The notes under the pieces were generated by a model. That model saw only the letters and a program-made list of their open reading frames with translations. It made no database searches and had not been told where the DNA came from. A stretch of 64,000 nt of DNA from Arenicola marina (Eukaryota > Annelida > Polychaeta > Arenicolidae). The position numbers were made by a program, and so were the translations under genes. The stretch's first letter is position 1, and every line of letters starts with the position of its first letter. Of this stretch, positions 1 through 13,300 are shown piece by piece. Location of the stretch: assembly GCA_964019135.1 (NCBI GenBank), contig OZ025249.1:13913088-13977087 (forward strand), given 5' to 3'.

Positions 1-3000
1 CATGCTGCCTCCATCACTGTGCAGCTGGCACTCCGGCTGTCACGCCGCTTCCGTCACTGTGTAGCTTTCACTCGGGCCCTCACGCCGCCTCCATCACTGT
101 GCAGGTGGCACTCTGGCTGTCACGCCGCCTCCATCACTGTGTAGCTGGCATTCGGGCTGTCACGCCGTCTCCATCACTGTGTCGCTGGCACTCAGGCTGT
201 CACGCCGCCTCTATCACTGTGTAGGTGGCTCTCTGGCTGTCACGCCGCCTCCATCACTGTGTAGCTGGTACTCGGGCTGTCACGCCGCCTCCATCACTGT
301 GTATCTGGCATTCGGGCTGTCACGCCGTCTCCATCACTGTGTTGCTGGCACTCAGGCTGTCACGCCGCTTCCATCACTGTGTAGCTGGCACTCGGGCTGT
401 CACACCGCCTCCATCACTGTGTAGCTGGCACTCGGGCTGTCACGCTGCCTCCATCCCCCTGTAGCTGGCACTCTGGCTGTCGCTCTGCCTCCATCACTGT
501 GTAGCTAGCACTTCGGCTGTCATGCCGCCTCCAACACTGTGCAGCTGGCACTCGGGCTGTCACGCCGCTTCCGTCACTGTGTAGCTGTCACTCTGGCTCT
601 CACGCCGCCTCCATCACTGTCTAGCTGGAACTCGGGCGGTCGCGTCGCCTTCATCACTGTATAGCTGGCGCTTGGGCTGTCACTCCGCCTCCATCACTGT
701 GTAGCTGGCACTCGGGCTGTCATGCCGCCTCCAACACTGTGCAGCTGGCACTCCGGCTGTCACGCCGCTTCCGTCCCTGTGTAGCTGTCACTCGGGCCTT
801 CACGCCGCCTCCATCACTGTGTAGCTGGCACTCCGGCTGTCACACCGCCTCCATCACTGTGTAGGTGGCACTCGGGCTGTCACGGCGCCTCCATCACTGT
901 GCAGCTGGCACTCCGGCTGTCACGCCGCCTCCATCACTGTGTAGCTGGTACTCGGGCTGTCATGCCGCCTCCATCACTGTGTAGCTGGCATTCGGGCTGT
1001 CACGTCGCCTCCATCACTATGTAGCGGGCACTCGGGTTGTCACGCGGTCTCCATCTCTGTAGCTGGCACTCAGGCTGTCACGCCGCCTCCATCATTGTGT
1101 AGCTGGCACTCGGGCTGTCATGCCGCCTCCAACACTGTGCAGCTGGCACTCCGGCTGTCATGCCGCTTCCGTCACTGTGTAGCTGTCACTCGGGCCCTCA
1201 CGCCGCCTCCATCACTGTGTAGCTGGCACTCCGGCTGTCACACCGCCTCCATCACTGTGTAGGTGGCACTCTGGCTGTCACGCCGCCTCCATCACTGTGT
1301 AGCTGGCATTCGGGCGGTCACGCTGCCCCCATCACTGTGTAGCGGGCACTCGGGCTGTCACGCCGCCTCCATCACTTTGTAGCTGGCACTCTGGCTGTTA
1401 CGCCGCCTCCATCACTGTAGCTGGCGCTAGGGCTGTCACGCCGCCTCCATCACTGTGTTGCTGGCACTCGGGCTGTCACGCCGCCTCCATCACTGTGTAG
1501 CTGCCACTCGGGCTGTCACGCCGCCTCCATCACTCGGTAGCTGGCGCTCGGGCTGCCACGCCGCCTCCATCACTGTGTAGCTGGCACTCTGGCTGTCACG
1601 CCGCCTCCATCACTGTGTAGCGGGCACTCGGGTTGTCACGCAGTCTCCATCACTGTAGCTAGCACTCCGGCTGTCACGCCGTCTCCATCACTGTGTCGCT
1701 GGCACTCAGGCTGGCACGCCGCCTCCATCACTGTGTAGCTGGCACTCGGGCTGTCACGCCGCCTCCAACACTGTGCAGCTGGCACTCCGGCTGTAACGCC
1801 GCTTCGGTCAATGTGTAGCTGTCACTCAGGCCCTCACGCCGCCTCCATCACTGTGTAGCTCGCACTCCGGCTGTCACACCGCCTCCATCACTGTGTAGGT
1901 GGCACTCTGGCTGTCACGCCGCCTCCATCACTGTGTCGCTGGTACTCGGGCTGTCACGCCGCCTCCATCACTGTGTAGCTGGCACTCGGGCTGTCATGCC
2001 GCCTCCATCACTGTGCAGCTGGCACTCCGGCTGTCACGCCGCTTCCGTCACTGTGTAGCTTTCACTCGGGCCCTCACGCCGCCTCCATCACTGTGTAGTT
2101 GGCACTCCGGCTGTCACACCGCCTCCATCACTGTGCAGGTGGCACTCTGGCTGTCACGGGGCCTCCATCACTGTGTAGCTGGTACTCGGGCTGTCACGCC
2201 GTCTCCATCACTGTGTCGCTGGCACTCAGGCTGTCACGCCGCCTCTATCACTGTGTAGGTGGCTCTCTGGCTGTCACGCCGCCTCCATCACTGTGTAGCT
2301 GGCACTCCGGCTGTCACGCCGCCTCCAACACTGTGCAGCTGGCACTCCGGCTGTCACGCCGTTTCTGTCAATGTGTAGCTGTCACTCTGGCTGTCACGCG
2401 GCCTCCGTCACTGTGTAGCTGGTACTCGGGCTGTCACGCCGCCTCCATCACTGTGTAGCTGGCATTCGGGCTGTCACGCCGCCTCCATCACTGTGTAGCT
2501 GGAATTCGGGCTGTCACGCCGCCTCCATCACTGTGTAGCTGGCACCCGGGCTGTCACGCCGCCTCCATCACTGTGTAGCTGGTACTCCGGCTGTCACGCC
2601 GCTTCCGTCACTGTGTAGCTTTCACTCGGGCCCTCACGCCGCCTCCATCACTGTGTAGTTGGCACTCCGCCTGTCACACCGCCTCCATCACTGTGCAGGT
2701 GGCACTCTGGCTGTCACGGGGCCTCCATCACTGTGTAGCTGGTACTCGGGCTGTCACGCCGCCTCCATCACTGTGTAGCTGGCATTCGGGCTGTCACGCC
2801 GTCTCCATCACTGTGTCGCTGGCACTCAGGCTGTCACGCCGCCTCTATCACTGTGTAGGTGGCTCTCTGGCTGTCACGCCGCCTCCATCACTGTGTAGCT
2901 GGTACTCGGGCTGTCACGCCGCCTCCATCACTGTGTATCTGGCATTCGGGCTGTCACGCCGTCTCCATCACTGTGTTGCTGGCACTCAGGCTGTCACGCC

Positions 3001-4700
3001 GCCTCCATCACTGTGTAGCTGGCACTCGGGCTGTCACACCGCCTCCATCACTGTGTAGCTGGCACTCGGGCTGTCACGCTGCCTCCATCCCCCTGTAGCT
3101 GGCACTCTGGCTGTCGCTCTGCCTCCATCACTGTGTAGCTAGCACTCCGGCTGTCATGCCGCCTCCAACACTGTGCAGCTGGCACTCGGGCTGTCACGCC
3201 GCTTCCGTCACTGTGTAGCTGTCACTCTGGCTCTCACGCCGCCTCCATCACTGTCTAGCTGGAACTCGGGCGGTCGCGTCGCCTTCATCACTTTATAGCT
3301 GGCGCTTGGGCTGTCACTCCGCCTCCATCACTGTGTAGCTGGCACTCGGGCTGTCACGCCGCCTCCATCACTGTGTAGCTGGTACTCGGGCTGTCATGCC
3401 GCCTCCATCACTGTGTAGCTCGCATTCGGGCTGTCACGCCGCCTCCATCACTATGTAGCGGGCACTCGGGTTGTCACGAAGTCTCCATCTCTGTAGCTGG
3501 CACTCGGGCTGTCACGCCGTCTCCATCACTGTGTCGCTGGCACTCAGGCTGTCATGCCGCCTCCAACACTGTGCAGCTGGCACTCCGGCTGTCATGCCGC
3601 TTCCGTCACTTTGTAGCTGTCACTCGGGCCCTCACGCCGCCTCCATCACTGTGTAGCTGGCACTCCGGCTGCCACACCGCCTCCATCACTGTTTAGGAGG
3701 CACTCTGGCTGTCACGCCGCCTCCATCACTGTGTAGCTGGCATTCGGGCGGTCACGCTGCCCCCATCACTGTGTAGCGGGCACTCGGGCTGTCACGCCGC
3801 CTCCATCACTTTGTAGCTGGCACTCGGGATGTTACGCCGTCTCCATCACTGTGTCGCTGGCACTCTGGGTGTCACTCCGCCTCCATCACTTTGTAGCTGG
3901 CACTCGGGCTATCACGCCGCTTCCGTCACTGTGAGCTGGCATTTCGGCTGTCACACCGCCTCCATCACCGTGTAGGTGGCACTCTGGCTGTCACGCCGCC
4001 TCCATCACTGTGTAGCGGGCACTCGGGTTGTCACGCAGTCTCCATCACTGTAGCTGGCACTCGGGCTGTCACGCCGTCTCCATCACTGTGTCGCTGGCAC
4101 TCAGGCTGTCACGCCGCCTCCATCACTGTGTTGCTGGCACTCGGGCTGTCACGCCGCCCCATCACTGTGTAGCGGGCACTCGGGTTGTCACGCAGTCTCC
4201 ATCACTGTAGTTGACACACCGGCTGTCACGCCGTCTCCATCACTGTGTCGCTGGCGCTCAGGCTGTCACGCCGCCTCCATCACTGTGTAGCTGGCACTCC
4301 TGCTGTCACGCCGCCTCCAACACTGTGCAGCTGGCACTCCGGCTGTCACGCCGTTTCTGTCAATGTGTAGCTGTCACTCTGGCTGTCACGCGGCCTCCGT
4401 CACTGTGTAGCTGGTACTCGGGCTGTCACGCCGCCTCCATCACTGTGTAGCTGGCATTCGGGCTGTCACGCCGCCTCCATCACTGTGTAGCTGGAATTCG
4501 GGCTGTCACGCCGCCTCCATCACTGTGTAGCTGGCACCCGGGCTGTCACGCCGCCTCCATCACTGTGTTGATGGCACTCGGGCTGTCACGCCGCCTCCAT
4601 CACTGTGTAGCTGGCACTCCGGCTGTCATGCCGCTTCCGTCACTGTGTAGCTGGCACTCGGGCTGTCACGCCGCTTCCGTCACTGTGAGCTGGCACTCCG

Positions 4701-5260
4701 GCTGTCACACCGCCTCCATCACCGTGTAGGTGGCACTCTGGCTGTCACGCCGCCTCCATCACTGTGTAGCTGGTACTCCGGCTGTCACGCCGCTTCCGTC
4801 ACTGTGTAGCTTTCACTCGGGCCCTCACGCCGCCTCCATCACTGTGTAGTTGGCACTCCGCCTGTCACACCGCCTCCATCACTGTGCAGGTGGCACTCTG
4901 GCTGTCACGGGGCCTCCATCACTGTGTAGCTGGTACTCGGGCTGTCACGCCGCCTCCATCACTGTGTAGCTGGCATTCGGGCTGTCACACCGCCTCCATC
5001 ACCGTGTAGGTGGCACTCTGGCTGTCACGCCGCCTCCATCACTGTGTAGCTGGTACTCCGGCTGTCACGCCGCTTCCGTCACTGTGTAGCTTTCACTCGG
5101 GCCCTCACGCCGCCTCCATCACTGTGTAGTTGGCACTCCGCCTGTCACACCGCCTCCATCACTGTGCAGGTGGCACTCTGGCTGTCACGGGGCCTCCATC
5201 ACTGTGTAGCTGGTACTCGGGCTGTCACGCCGCCTCCATCACTGTGTAGCTGGCATTCGG
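4701..5260 (+). repeat. Exact-looking 280 bp (7-monomer) tandem duplication
   Basis: 4,701-4,980 and 4,981-5,260 carry the same seven variant monomers, beginning with the rare CACCGTGTAGG unit and including TAGCTTTCAC, TAGTTGGCAC and CACGGGGCC units. I found no difference between the two copies by eye, so this looks like a recent unequal exchange of seven monomers. Confidence 0.9.
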
Positions 5261-5280
5261 GCTGTCACGCCGTCTCCATC

Positions 5281-5360
5281 ACTGTGTCGCTGGCACTCAG
5301 GCTGTCACGCCGCCTCTATCACTGTGTCGCTGGCACTCAGGCTGTCACGCCGCCTCTATC
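5281..5360 (+). repeat. Single-monomer (40 bp) exact duplication
   Basis: 5,281-5,320 and 5,321-5,360 are identical copies of a rare monomer that combines GTGTCGCTGG, CTCAGG and CCTCTATC. Elsewhere in the array this unit is followed by a GTGTAGG unit, so the doubled copy is a local gain. Confidence 0.9.
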
Positions 5361-7399
5361 ACTGTGTAGGTGGCTCTCTGGCTGTCACGCCGCCTCCATC
5401 ACTGTGTAGCTGGTACTCGGGCTGTCACGCCGTCTCCATCACTGTGTTGCTGGCACTCAGGCTGTCACGCCGCCTCCATCACTGTGTAGCTGGCACTCGG
5501 GCTGTCACACCGCCTCCATCACTGTGTAGCTGGCACTCGGGCTGTCACGCTGCCTCCATCCCCCTGTAGCTGGCACTCTGGCTGTCGCTCTGCCTCCATC
5601 ACTGTGTAGCTAGCACTCCGGCTGTCATGCCGCCTCCAACACTGTGCAGCTGGCACTCGGGCTGTCACGCCGCTTCCGTCACTGTGTAGCTGTCACTCTG
5701 GCTCTCACGCCGCCTCCATCACTGTCTAGCTGGAACTCGGGCGGTCGCGTCGCCTTCATCACTTTATAGCTGGCGCTTGGGCTGTCACACCGCCTCCATC
5801 ACTGTGTAGGTGGCACTCGGGCTGTCACGCCGCCTCCATCACTGTGCAGCTGGCGCTCCGGCTGTCACGCCGCCTCCATCACTGTGTCGCTGGCACTCAG
5901 GCTGTCACGCCGCCTCCATCACTGTGTAGCTGGAACTCGGGCTGTCGCGTCGCCTTCATCACTGTATAGCTGGCGCTTGGGCTGTCACTTCGCCTCCATC
6001 ACTGTGTAGCTGGCACTCGGGCCTTCACGCCGCCTCCATCACTGTGTAGCTGGCACTCCAGCTGTCACGCCGCCTCCATCACTGTGTAGGTGGCACTCGA
6101 GCTGTCACGCCGCCTCCATCACTGTGCAGCTGGCACTCCGGCTGTCACGCCGCCTCCATCACTGTGTAGCTGGTACTCGGGCTGTCATGCCGCCTCCATC
6201 ACTGTGTAGCTCGCATTCGGGCTGTCACGCCGCCTCCATCACTATGTAGCGGGCACTCGGGTTGTCACGTTGTCTCCATCTCTGTAGCTGGCACTCGGGC
6301 TGTCACGCCGTCTCCATCACTGTGTCGCTGGCACTCCGGCTGTCATGCCGCCTCCAACACTGTGCAGCTGGCACTCCGGCTGTCATGCCGCTTCCGTCAC
6401 TTTGTAGCTGTCACTCGGGCCCTCACGCCGCCTCCATCACTGTGTAGCTGGCACTCCGGCTGCCACACCGCCTCCATCACTGTTTAGGTGGCACTCTGGC
6501 TGTCACGCCGCCTCCATCACTGTGTAGCTGGCATTCGGGCGGTCACGCTGCCCCCATCACTGTGTAGCGGGCACTCGGGCTGTCACGCCGCCTCCATCAC
6601 TTTGTAGCTGGCACTCGGGATGTTACGCCGCCTCCATCACTGTGTAGCTGGCACTCTGGCTGTTACGCCGCCTCCATCACTGTAGCTGGCACTAGGGCTG
6701 TCACGCCGCCTCCATCACTGTGTTGCTGGCACTCGGGCTGTCACGCCGCCTCCATCAGTGTGTAGCTGGCACTCGGGCTGTCACGCCGTCTCCATCACAC
6801 GGTAGCTGGCGCTCGGGCTGCCACGCCGCCTCCATCACTGTGTAGCTGGCACTCTGGCTGTCACTCCGCCTCCATCACTGTGTAGTGGGCACTCGGGTTG
6901 TCACGCAGTCTCCATCACTGTAGCTAGCACTCCGGCTGTCACGCCGTCTCCATCACTGTGTCGCTGGCACTCAGGCTGGCACGCCGCCTCCAACACTGTG
7001 CAGCTGGCACTCCGGCTGTCACGCTGCTTCTGTCAATGTGTAGCTGTCACTCAGGCCCTCACGCCGCCTCCATCACTGTGTAGCTGGCACTCCGGCTGTC
7101 ACACCGCCTCCATCACTGTGTAGGTGGCACTCTGGCTGTCACGCCGCCTCCATCACTGTTTCGCTGGTACTCGGGCTGTCACGCCGCCTCCATCACTGTG
7201 TAGCTGGCACTCGGGCTGTCATGCTGCCTCCATCACTGTGCAGCTGGCACTCCGGCTGTCACGCCGCTTCCGTCACTGTGTAGCTTTCACTCGGGCCCTC
7301 ACGCCGCCTCCATCACTGTGCAGGTGGCACTCTGGCTGTCACGCCGCCTCCATCACTGTGTAGCTGGCATTCGGGCTGTCACGCCGTCTCCATCACTGT

Positions 7400-10300
7400 G
7401 TCGCTGGCACTCAAGCTGTCACGCCGCCTCTATCACTGTGTAGGTGGCTCTCTGGCTGTCACGCCGCCTCCATCACTGTGTAGCTGGTACTCGGGCTGTC
7501 ACGCCGCCTCCATCACTGTGTATCTGGCATTCGGGCTGTCACGCCGTCTCCATCACTGTGTTGCTGGCACTCAGGCTGTCACGCCGCTTCCATCACTGTG
7601 TAGCTGGCACTCGGGCTGTCACACCGCCTCCATCACTGTGTAGCTGGCACTCGGGCTGTCACGCTGCCTCCATCCCCCTGTAGCTGGCACTCTGGCTGTC
7701 GCTCTGCCTCCATCACTGTGTAGCTAGCACTCCGGCTGTCATGCCGCCTCCAACACTGTGCAGCTGGCACTCGGGCTGTCACGCCGCTTCCGTCACTGTG
7801 TAGCTGTCACTCTGGCTCTCACGCCGCCTCCATCACTGTCTAGCTGGAACTCGGGCGGTCGCGTCGCCTTCATCACTGTATAGCTGGCGCTTGGGCTGTC
7901 ACTCCGCCTCCATCACTGTGTAGCTGGCACTCGGGCTGTCATGCCGCCTCCAACACTGTGCAGCTGGCACTCCGGCTGTCACGCCGCTTCCGTCCCTGTG
8001 TAGCTGTCACTCGGGCCTTCACGCCGCCTCCATCACTGTGTAGCTGGCACTCCGGCTGTCACACCGCCTCCATCACTGTGTAGGTGGCACTCGGGCTGTC
8101 ACGGCGCCTCCATCACTGTGCAGCTGGCACTCCGGCTGTCACGCCGCCTCCATCACTGTGTAGCTGGTACTCGGGCTGTCATGCCGCCTCCATCACTGTG
8201 TAGCTGGCATTCGGGCTGTCACGTCGCCTCCATCACTATGTAGCGGGCACTCGGGTTGTCACGCGGTCTCCATCTCTGTAGCTGGCACTCAGGCTGTCAC
8301 GCCGCCTCCATCATTGTGTAGCTGGCACTCGGGCTGTCATGCCGCCTCCAACACTGTGCAGCTGGCACTCCGGCTGTCATGCCGCTTCCGTCACTGTGTA
8401 GCTGTCACTCGGGCCCTCACGCCGCCTCCATCACTGTGTAGCTGGCACTCCGGCTGTCACACCGCCTCCATCACTGTGTAGGTGGCACTCTGGCTGTCAC
8501 GCCGCCTCCATCACTGTGTAGCTGGCATTCGGGCGGTCACGCTGCCCCCATCACTGTGTAGCGGGCACTCGGGCTGTCACGCCGCCTCCATCACTTTGTA
8601 GCTGGCACTCTGGCTGTCACGCCGCCTCCATCACTGTGTAGCGGGCACTCGGGTTGTCACGCAGTCTCCATCACTGTAGCTAGCACTCCGGCTGTCACGC
8701 CGTCTCCATCACTGTGTCGCTGGCACTCAGGCTGGCACCCCGCCTCCATCACTGTGTAGCTGGCACTCGGGCTGTCACGCCGCCTCCAACACTGTGCAGC
8801 TGGCACTCCGGCTGTAACGCCGCTTCGGTCAATGTGTAGCTGTCACTCAGGCCCTCACGCCGCCTCCATCACTGTGTAGCTGGCACTCCGGCTGTCACAC
8901 CGCCTCCATCACTGTGTAGGTGGCACTCTGGCTGTCACGCCGCCTCCATCACTGTGTCGCTGGTACTCGGGCTGTCACGCCGCCTCCATCACTGTGTAGC
9001 TGGCACTCGGGCTGTCATGCCGCCTCCATCACTGTGCAGCTGGCACTCCGGCTGTCACGCCGCTTCCGTCACTGTGTAGCTTTCACTCGGGCCCTCACGC
9101 CGCCTCCATCACTGTGTAGTTGGCACTCCGGCTGTCACACCGCCTCCATCACTGTGCAGGTGGCACTCTGGCTGTCACGGGGCCTCCATCACTGTGTAGC
9201 TGGTACTCGGGCTGTCACGCCGTCTCCATCACTGTGTCGCTGGCACTCAGGCTGTCACGCCGCCTCTATCACTGTGTAGGTGGCTCTCTGGCTGTCACGC
9301 CGCCTCCATCACTGTGTAGCTGGCACTCGGGCTGTCACGCCGCCTCCATCACTGTGTATCTGGCATTCGGGCTGTCACGCTGCCTCCATGCCCCTGTAGC
9401 TGGCACTCTGGCTGTCGCTCTACCTCCATCACTGTGTAGCTAGCACTCCGGCTGTCATGCCGCCTCCAACACTGTGCAGCTGGCACTCGGGCTGTCACGC
9501 CGCTTCCGTCACTGTGTAGCTGTCACTCTGGCTCTCACGCCGCCTCCATCACTGTCTAGCTGGAACTCGGGCGGTCGCGTCGCCTTCATCACTGTATAGC
9601 TGGCGCTTGGGCTGTCACTCCGCCTCCATCACTGTGTAGCTGGCACTCGGGCTGTCATGCCGCCTCCAACACTGTGCAGCTGGCACCCCGGCTGTCACGC
9701 CGCTTCCGTCACTGTGTAGCTGTCACTCGGGCCTTCACGCCACCTCCATCACTGTGTAGCTGGCACTCCGGCTGTCACACCGCCTCCATCACTGTGTAGG
9801 TGGCACTCGGGCTGTCACGGCGCCTCCATCACTGTGCAGCTGGCACTCCGGCTGTCACGCCGCCTCCATCACTGTGTAGCTGGCACTCGGGCTGTCATGC
9901 CGCCTCCATCACTGTGTAGCTGGCATTTGGGCTGTCACGTCGCCTCCATCACTATGTAGCGGGCACTCGGGTTGTCACGCAGTCTCCATCACTGTAGCTG
10001 GCACTCGGGCTGTCACGCCGCCTCCATCACTGTGTAGCTGGCACTCGGGCTGTCATGCCGCCTCCAACACTGTGCAACTGGCACTCCGGCTGTCACGCCG
10101 CTTCCGTCACTGTGTAGCTGTCACTCGACCCCTCACGCCGCCTCCATCACTGTGTAGCTGGCACTCCGGCTGTCACACCGCCTCCATCACTGTGTAGGTG
10201 GCACTCTGGCTGTCACGCCGCCTCCATCACTGTGTAGCTGGCATTCGGGCTGTCACGCCGCCTCCAACACTGTGCAGCTGGCACTCCGGCTGTCATGCCG

Positions 10301-13300
10301 CTTCCGTCACTGTGTATCTGTCACTCGGGCCCTCACGCCGCCTCCATCACTGTGTAGCTGGCACTCCGGCTGTCACACCGCCTCCATCACTGTGTAGGTG
10401 GCACTCTGGTTGTCACGCCGCCTCCATCACTGTGCAGCTGGCACTCGGGCTGTTACGCCGCCTCCATCACTGTGTAGCTGGCACTCTGGCTGTTACGCCG
10501 CCTCCATCACTGTAGCTGGCACTAGGGCTGTCACGCCGCCTCCATCACTGTGTAGCGGGCACTCGGGTTGTCACGCAGTCTCCATCACTGTAGCTAGCAC
10601 TCCGGCTGTCACGCCGTCTCCATCACTGTGTCGCTGGCACTCAGGCTGGCACGCCGCCTCCATCACTGTGTAGCTGGCACTCGGGCTGTCACGCCGCCTC
10701 CAACACTGTGCAGCTGGCACTCCGGCTGTAACGCCGCTTCGGTCAATGTGTAGCTGTCACTCAGGCCCTCACGCCGCCTCCATCACTGTGTAGCTGGCAC
10801 TCCGGCTGTCACACCGCCTCCATCACTGTGTAGGTGGCACTCTGGCTGTCACGCCGCCTCCATCACTGTGTCGCTGGTACTCGGGCTGTCACGCCGCCTC
10901 CATCACTGTGTAGCTGGCACTCGGGCTGTCATGCCGCCTCCATCACTGTGCAGCTGGCACTCCGGCTGTCACGCCGCTTCCGTCACTGTGTAGCTTTCAC
11001 TCGGGCCCTCACGCCGCCTCCATCACTGTGTAGTTGGCACTCCGGCTGTCACACCGCCTCCATCACTGTGCAGGTGGCACTCTGGCTGTCACGGGGCCTC
11101 CATCACTGTGTAGCTGGTACTCGGGCTGTCACGCCGTCTCCATCACTGTGTCGCTGGCACTCAGGCTGTCACGCCGCCTCTATCACTGTGTAGGTGGCTC
11201 TCTGGCTGTCACGCCGCCTCCATCACTGTGTAGCTGGCACTCGGGCTGTCACGCCGCCTCCATCACTGTGTATCTGGCATTCGGGCTGTCACGCCGCCTC
11301 CATCACTGTGTATCTGGCATTCGGGCTGTCACGCCGTCTCCATCACTGTGTTGCTGGCACTCGGGCTGTCACGCCGTCTCCATCACTGTGTCGCTGGCAC
11401 TCAGGCTGTCACGCCGCCTCTATCACTGTGTAGGTGGCTCTCTGGCTGTCACGCCGCCTCCATCACTGTGTAGCTGGCACTCGGGCTGTCACGCCGCCTC
11501 CATCACTGTGTATCTGGCATTCGGGCTGTCACGCCGCCTCCATCACTGTGTATCTGGCATTCGGGCTGTCACGCCGTCTCCATCACTGTGTTGCTGGCAC
11601 TCAGGCTGTCACGCCGCCTCCATCACTGTGTAGCTGGCACTCGGGCTGTCACACCGCCTCCATCACTGTGTAGCTGGCACTCGGGCTGTCACGCTGCCTC
11701 CATGCCCCTGTAGCTGGCACTCTGGCTGTCGCTCTACCTTCATCACTGTGTAGCTAGCACTCCGGCTGTCATGCCGCCTCCAACACTGTGCAGCTGGCAC
11801 TCGGGCTGTCACGCCGCTTCCGTCACTGTGTAGCTGTCACTCTGGCTCTCACGCCGCCTCCATCACTGTCTAGCTGGAACTCGGGCGGTCGCGTCGCCTT
11901 CATCACTGTATAGCTGGCGCTTGGGCTGTCACTCCGCCTCCATCACTGTGTAGCTGGCACTCGGGCTGTCATGCCGCCTCCAACACTGTGCAGCTGGCAC
12001 CCCGGCTGTCACGCCGCTTCCGTCACTGTGTAGCTGTCACTCGGGCCTTCACGCCACCTCCATCACTGTGTAGGTGGCACTCGGGCTGTCACGGCGCCTC
12101 CATCACTGTGCAGCTGGCACTCCGGCTGTCACGCCGCCTCCATCACTGTGTAGCTGGTACTCGGGCTGTCATGCCGCCTCCATCACTGTGTAGCTGGCAT
12201 TCGGGCTGTCACGTCGCCTCCATCACTATGTAGCGGGCACTCGGGTTGTCACGCAGTCTCCATCACTGTAGCTGGCACTCGGGCTGTCACGCCGCCTCCA
12301 TCACTGTGTAGCTGGCACTCCGGCTGTCACACCGCCTCCATCACTGTGTAGGTGGCACTCTGGCTGTCACGCCGCCTCCATCACTGTGTAGCTGGCATTC
12401 GGGCTGTCACGCCGCCTCCAACACTGTGCAGCTGGCACTCCGGCTGTCATGCCGCTTCCGTCAATGTGTAGCTGTCACTCGGGCCCTCACGCCGCCTCCA
12501 TCACTGTGTAGCTGGCACTCCGGCTGTCACACCGCCTCCATCACTGTGTAGGTGGCACTCTGGTTGTCACGCCGCCTCCATCACTGTGCAGCTGGCACTC
12601 GGGCTTTTACGCCGCCTCCATCACTGTGTAGCTGGCACTCTGGCTGTTACGCCGCCTCCATCACTGTAGCTGGCACTAGGGCTGTCACGCCGCCTCCATC
12701 ACTGTGTTGCTGGCACTCCGGCTGTCACGCCGCCTCCACCACTGTGTAGCTGGCACTCGGGCTGTCACGCCGCCTCCATCACTCGGTAGCTGGCACTCGG
12801 GCTGTCACGCCGCCTCCATCACTGTGTAGCTGGCACTCTGGCTGTCACTCCGCCTCCATCACTGTGTAGCGGGCACTCGGGTTGTCACGCAGTCTCCATC
12901 ACTGTAGCTGGCACTCCGGCTGTCACGCCGTCTCCATCACTGTGTAGCTGGCACCCGGGCTGTCACGCCGCCTCCATCACTGTGTAGCTGGCACTCGGGC
13001 TGTCACGCCGCCTCCAACACCGTGCAGCTGGCACTCCGGCTGTCACGCCGCTTCTGTCAATGTGTAGCTGTCACTCGGGCCCTCACGCTGCCTCCATCAC
13101 TGTGTAGCTGGCACTCCGGCTGTCGCACCGTCTCCATCACTGTGTAGCTGGCACTCTGGCTGTCACGCGGCCTCCATCACTGTAGCTGGTACTCGGGCTG
13201 TCACGCCGCCTCCATCACTGTGTAGCTGGCACTCTGGCTGTCACGCCGCCTCTATCACTGTGTAGGGGGCACTCTGGCTGCCACGCGGCCTCCATCACTG

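Larger units (their letters stand above)
1..8620 (+). repeat. Left higher-order block; 1-1,370 recurs at 7,220-8,590
   Basis: The order of variant monomers at 1-1,370 is repeated at an offset of 7,219 bp. Beyond about 1,380 the right copy lacks five monomers (198 bp), after which the offset becomes 7,021 bp (1,899 matches 8,920). Within the block a shorter periodicity is visible: the CATCCCCCTG variant occurs near 452, 3,092, 5,562 and 7,674, that is at steps of 2,640, 2,470 and 2,112 bp. The step varies because whole monomers were gained or lost. Boundaries are approximate because they were read by eye. Confidence 0.8.
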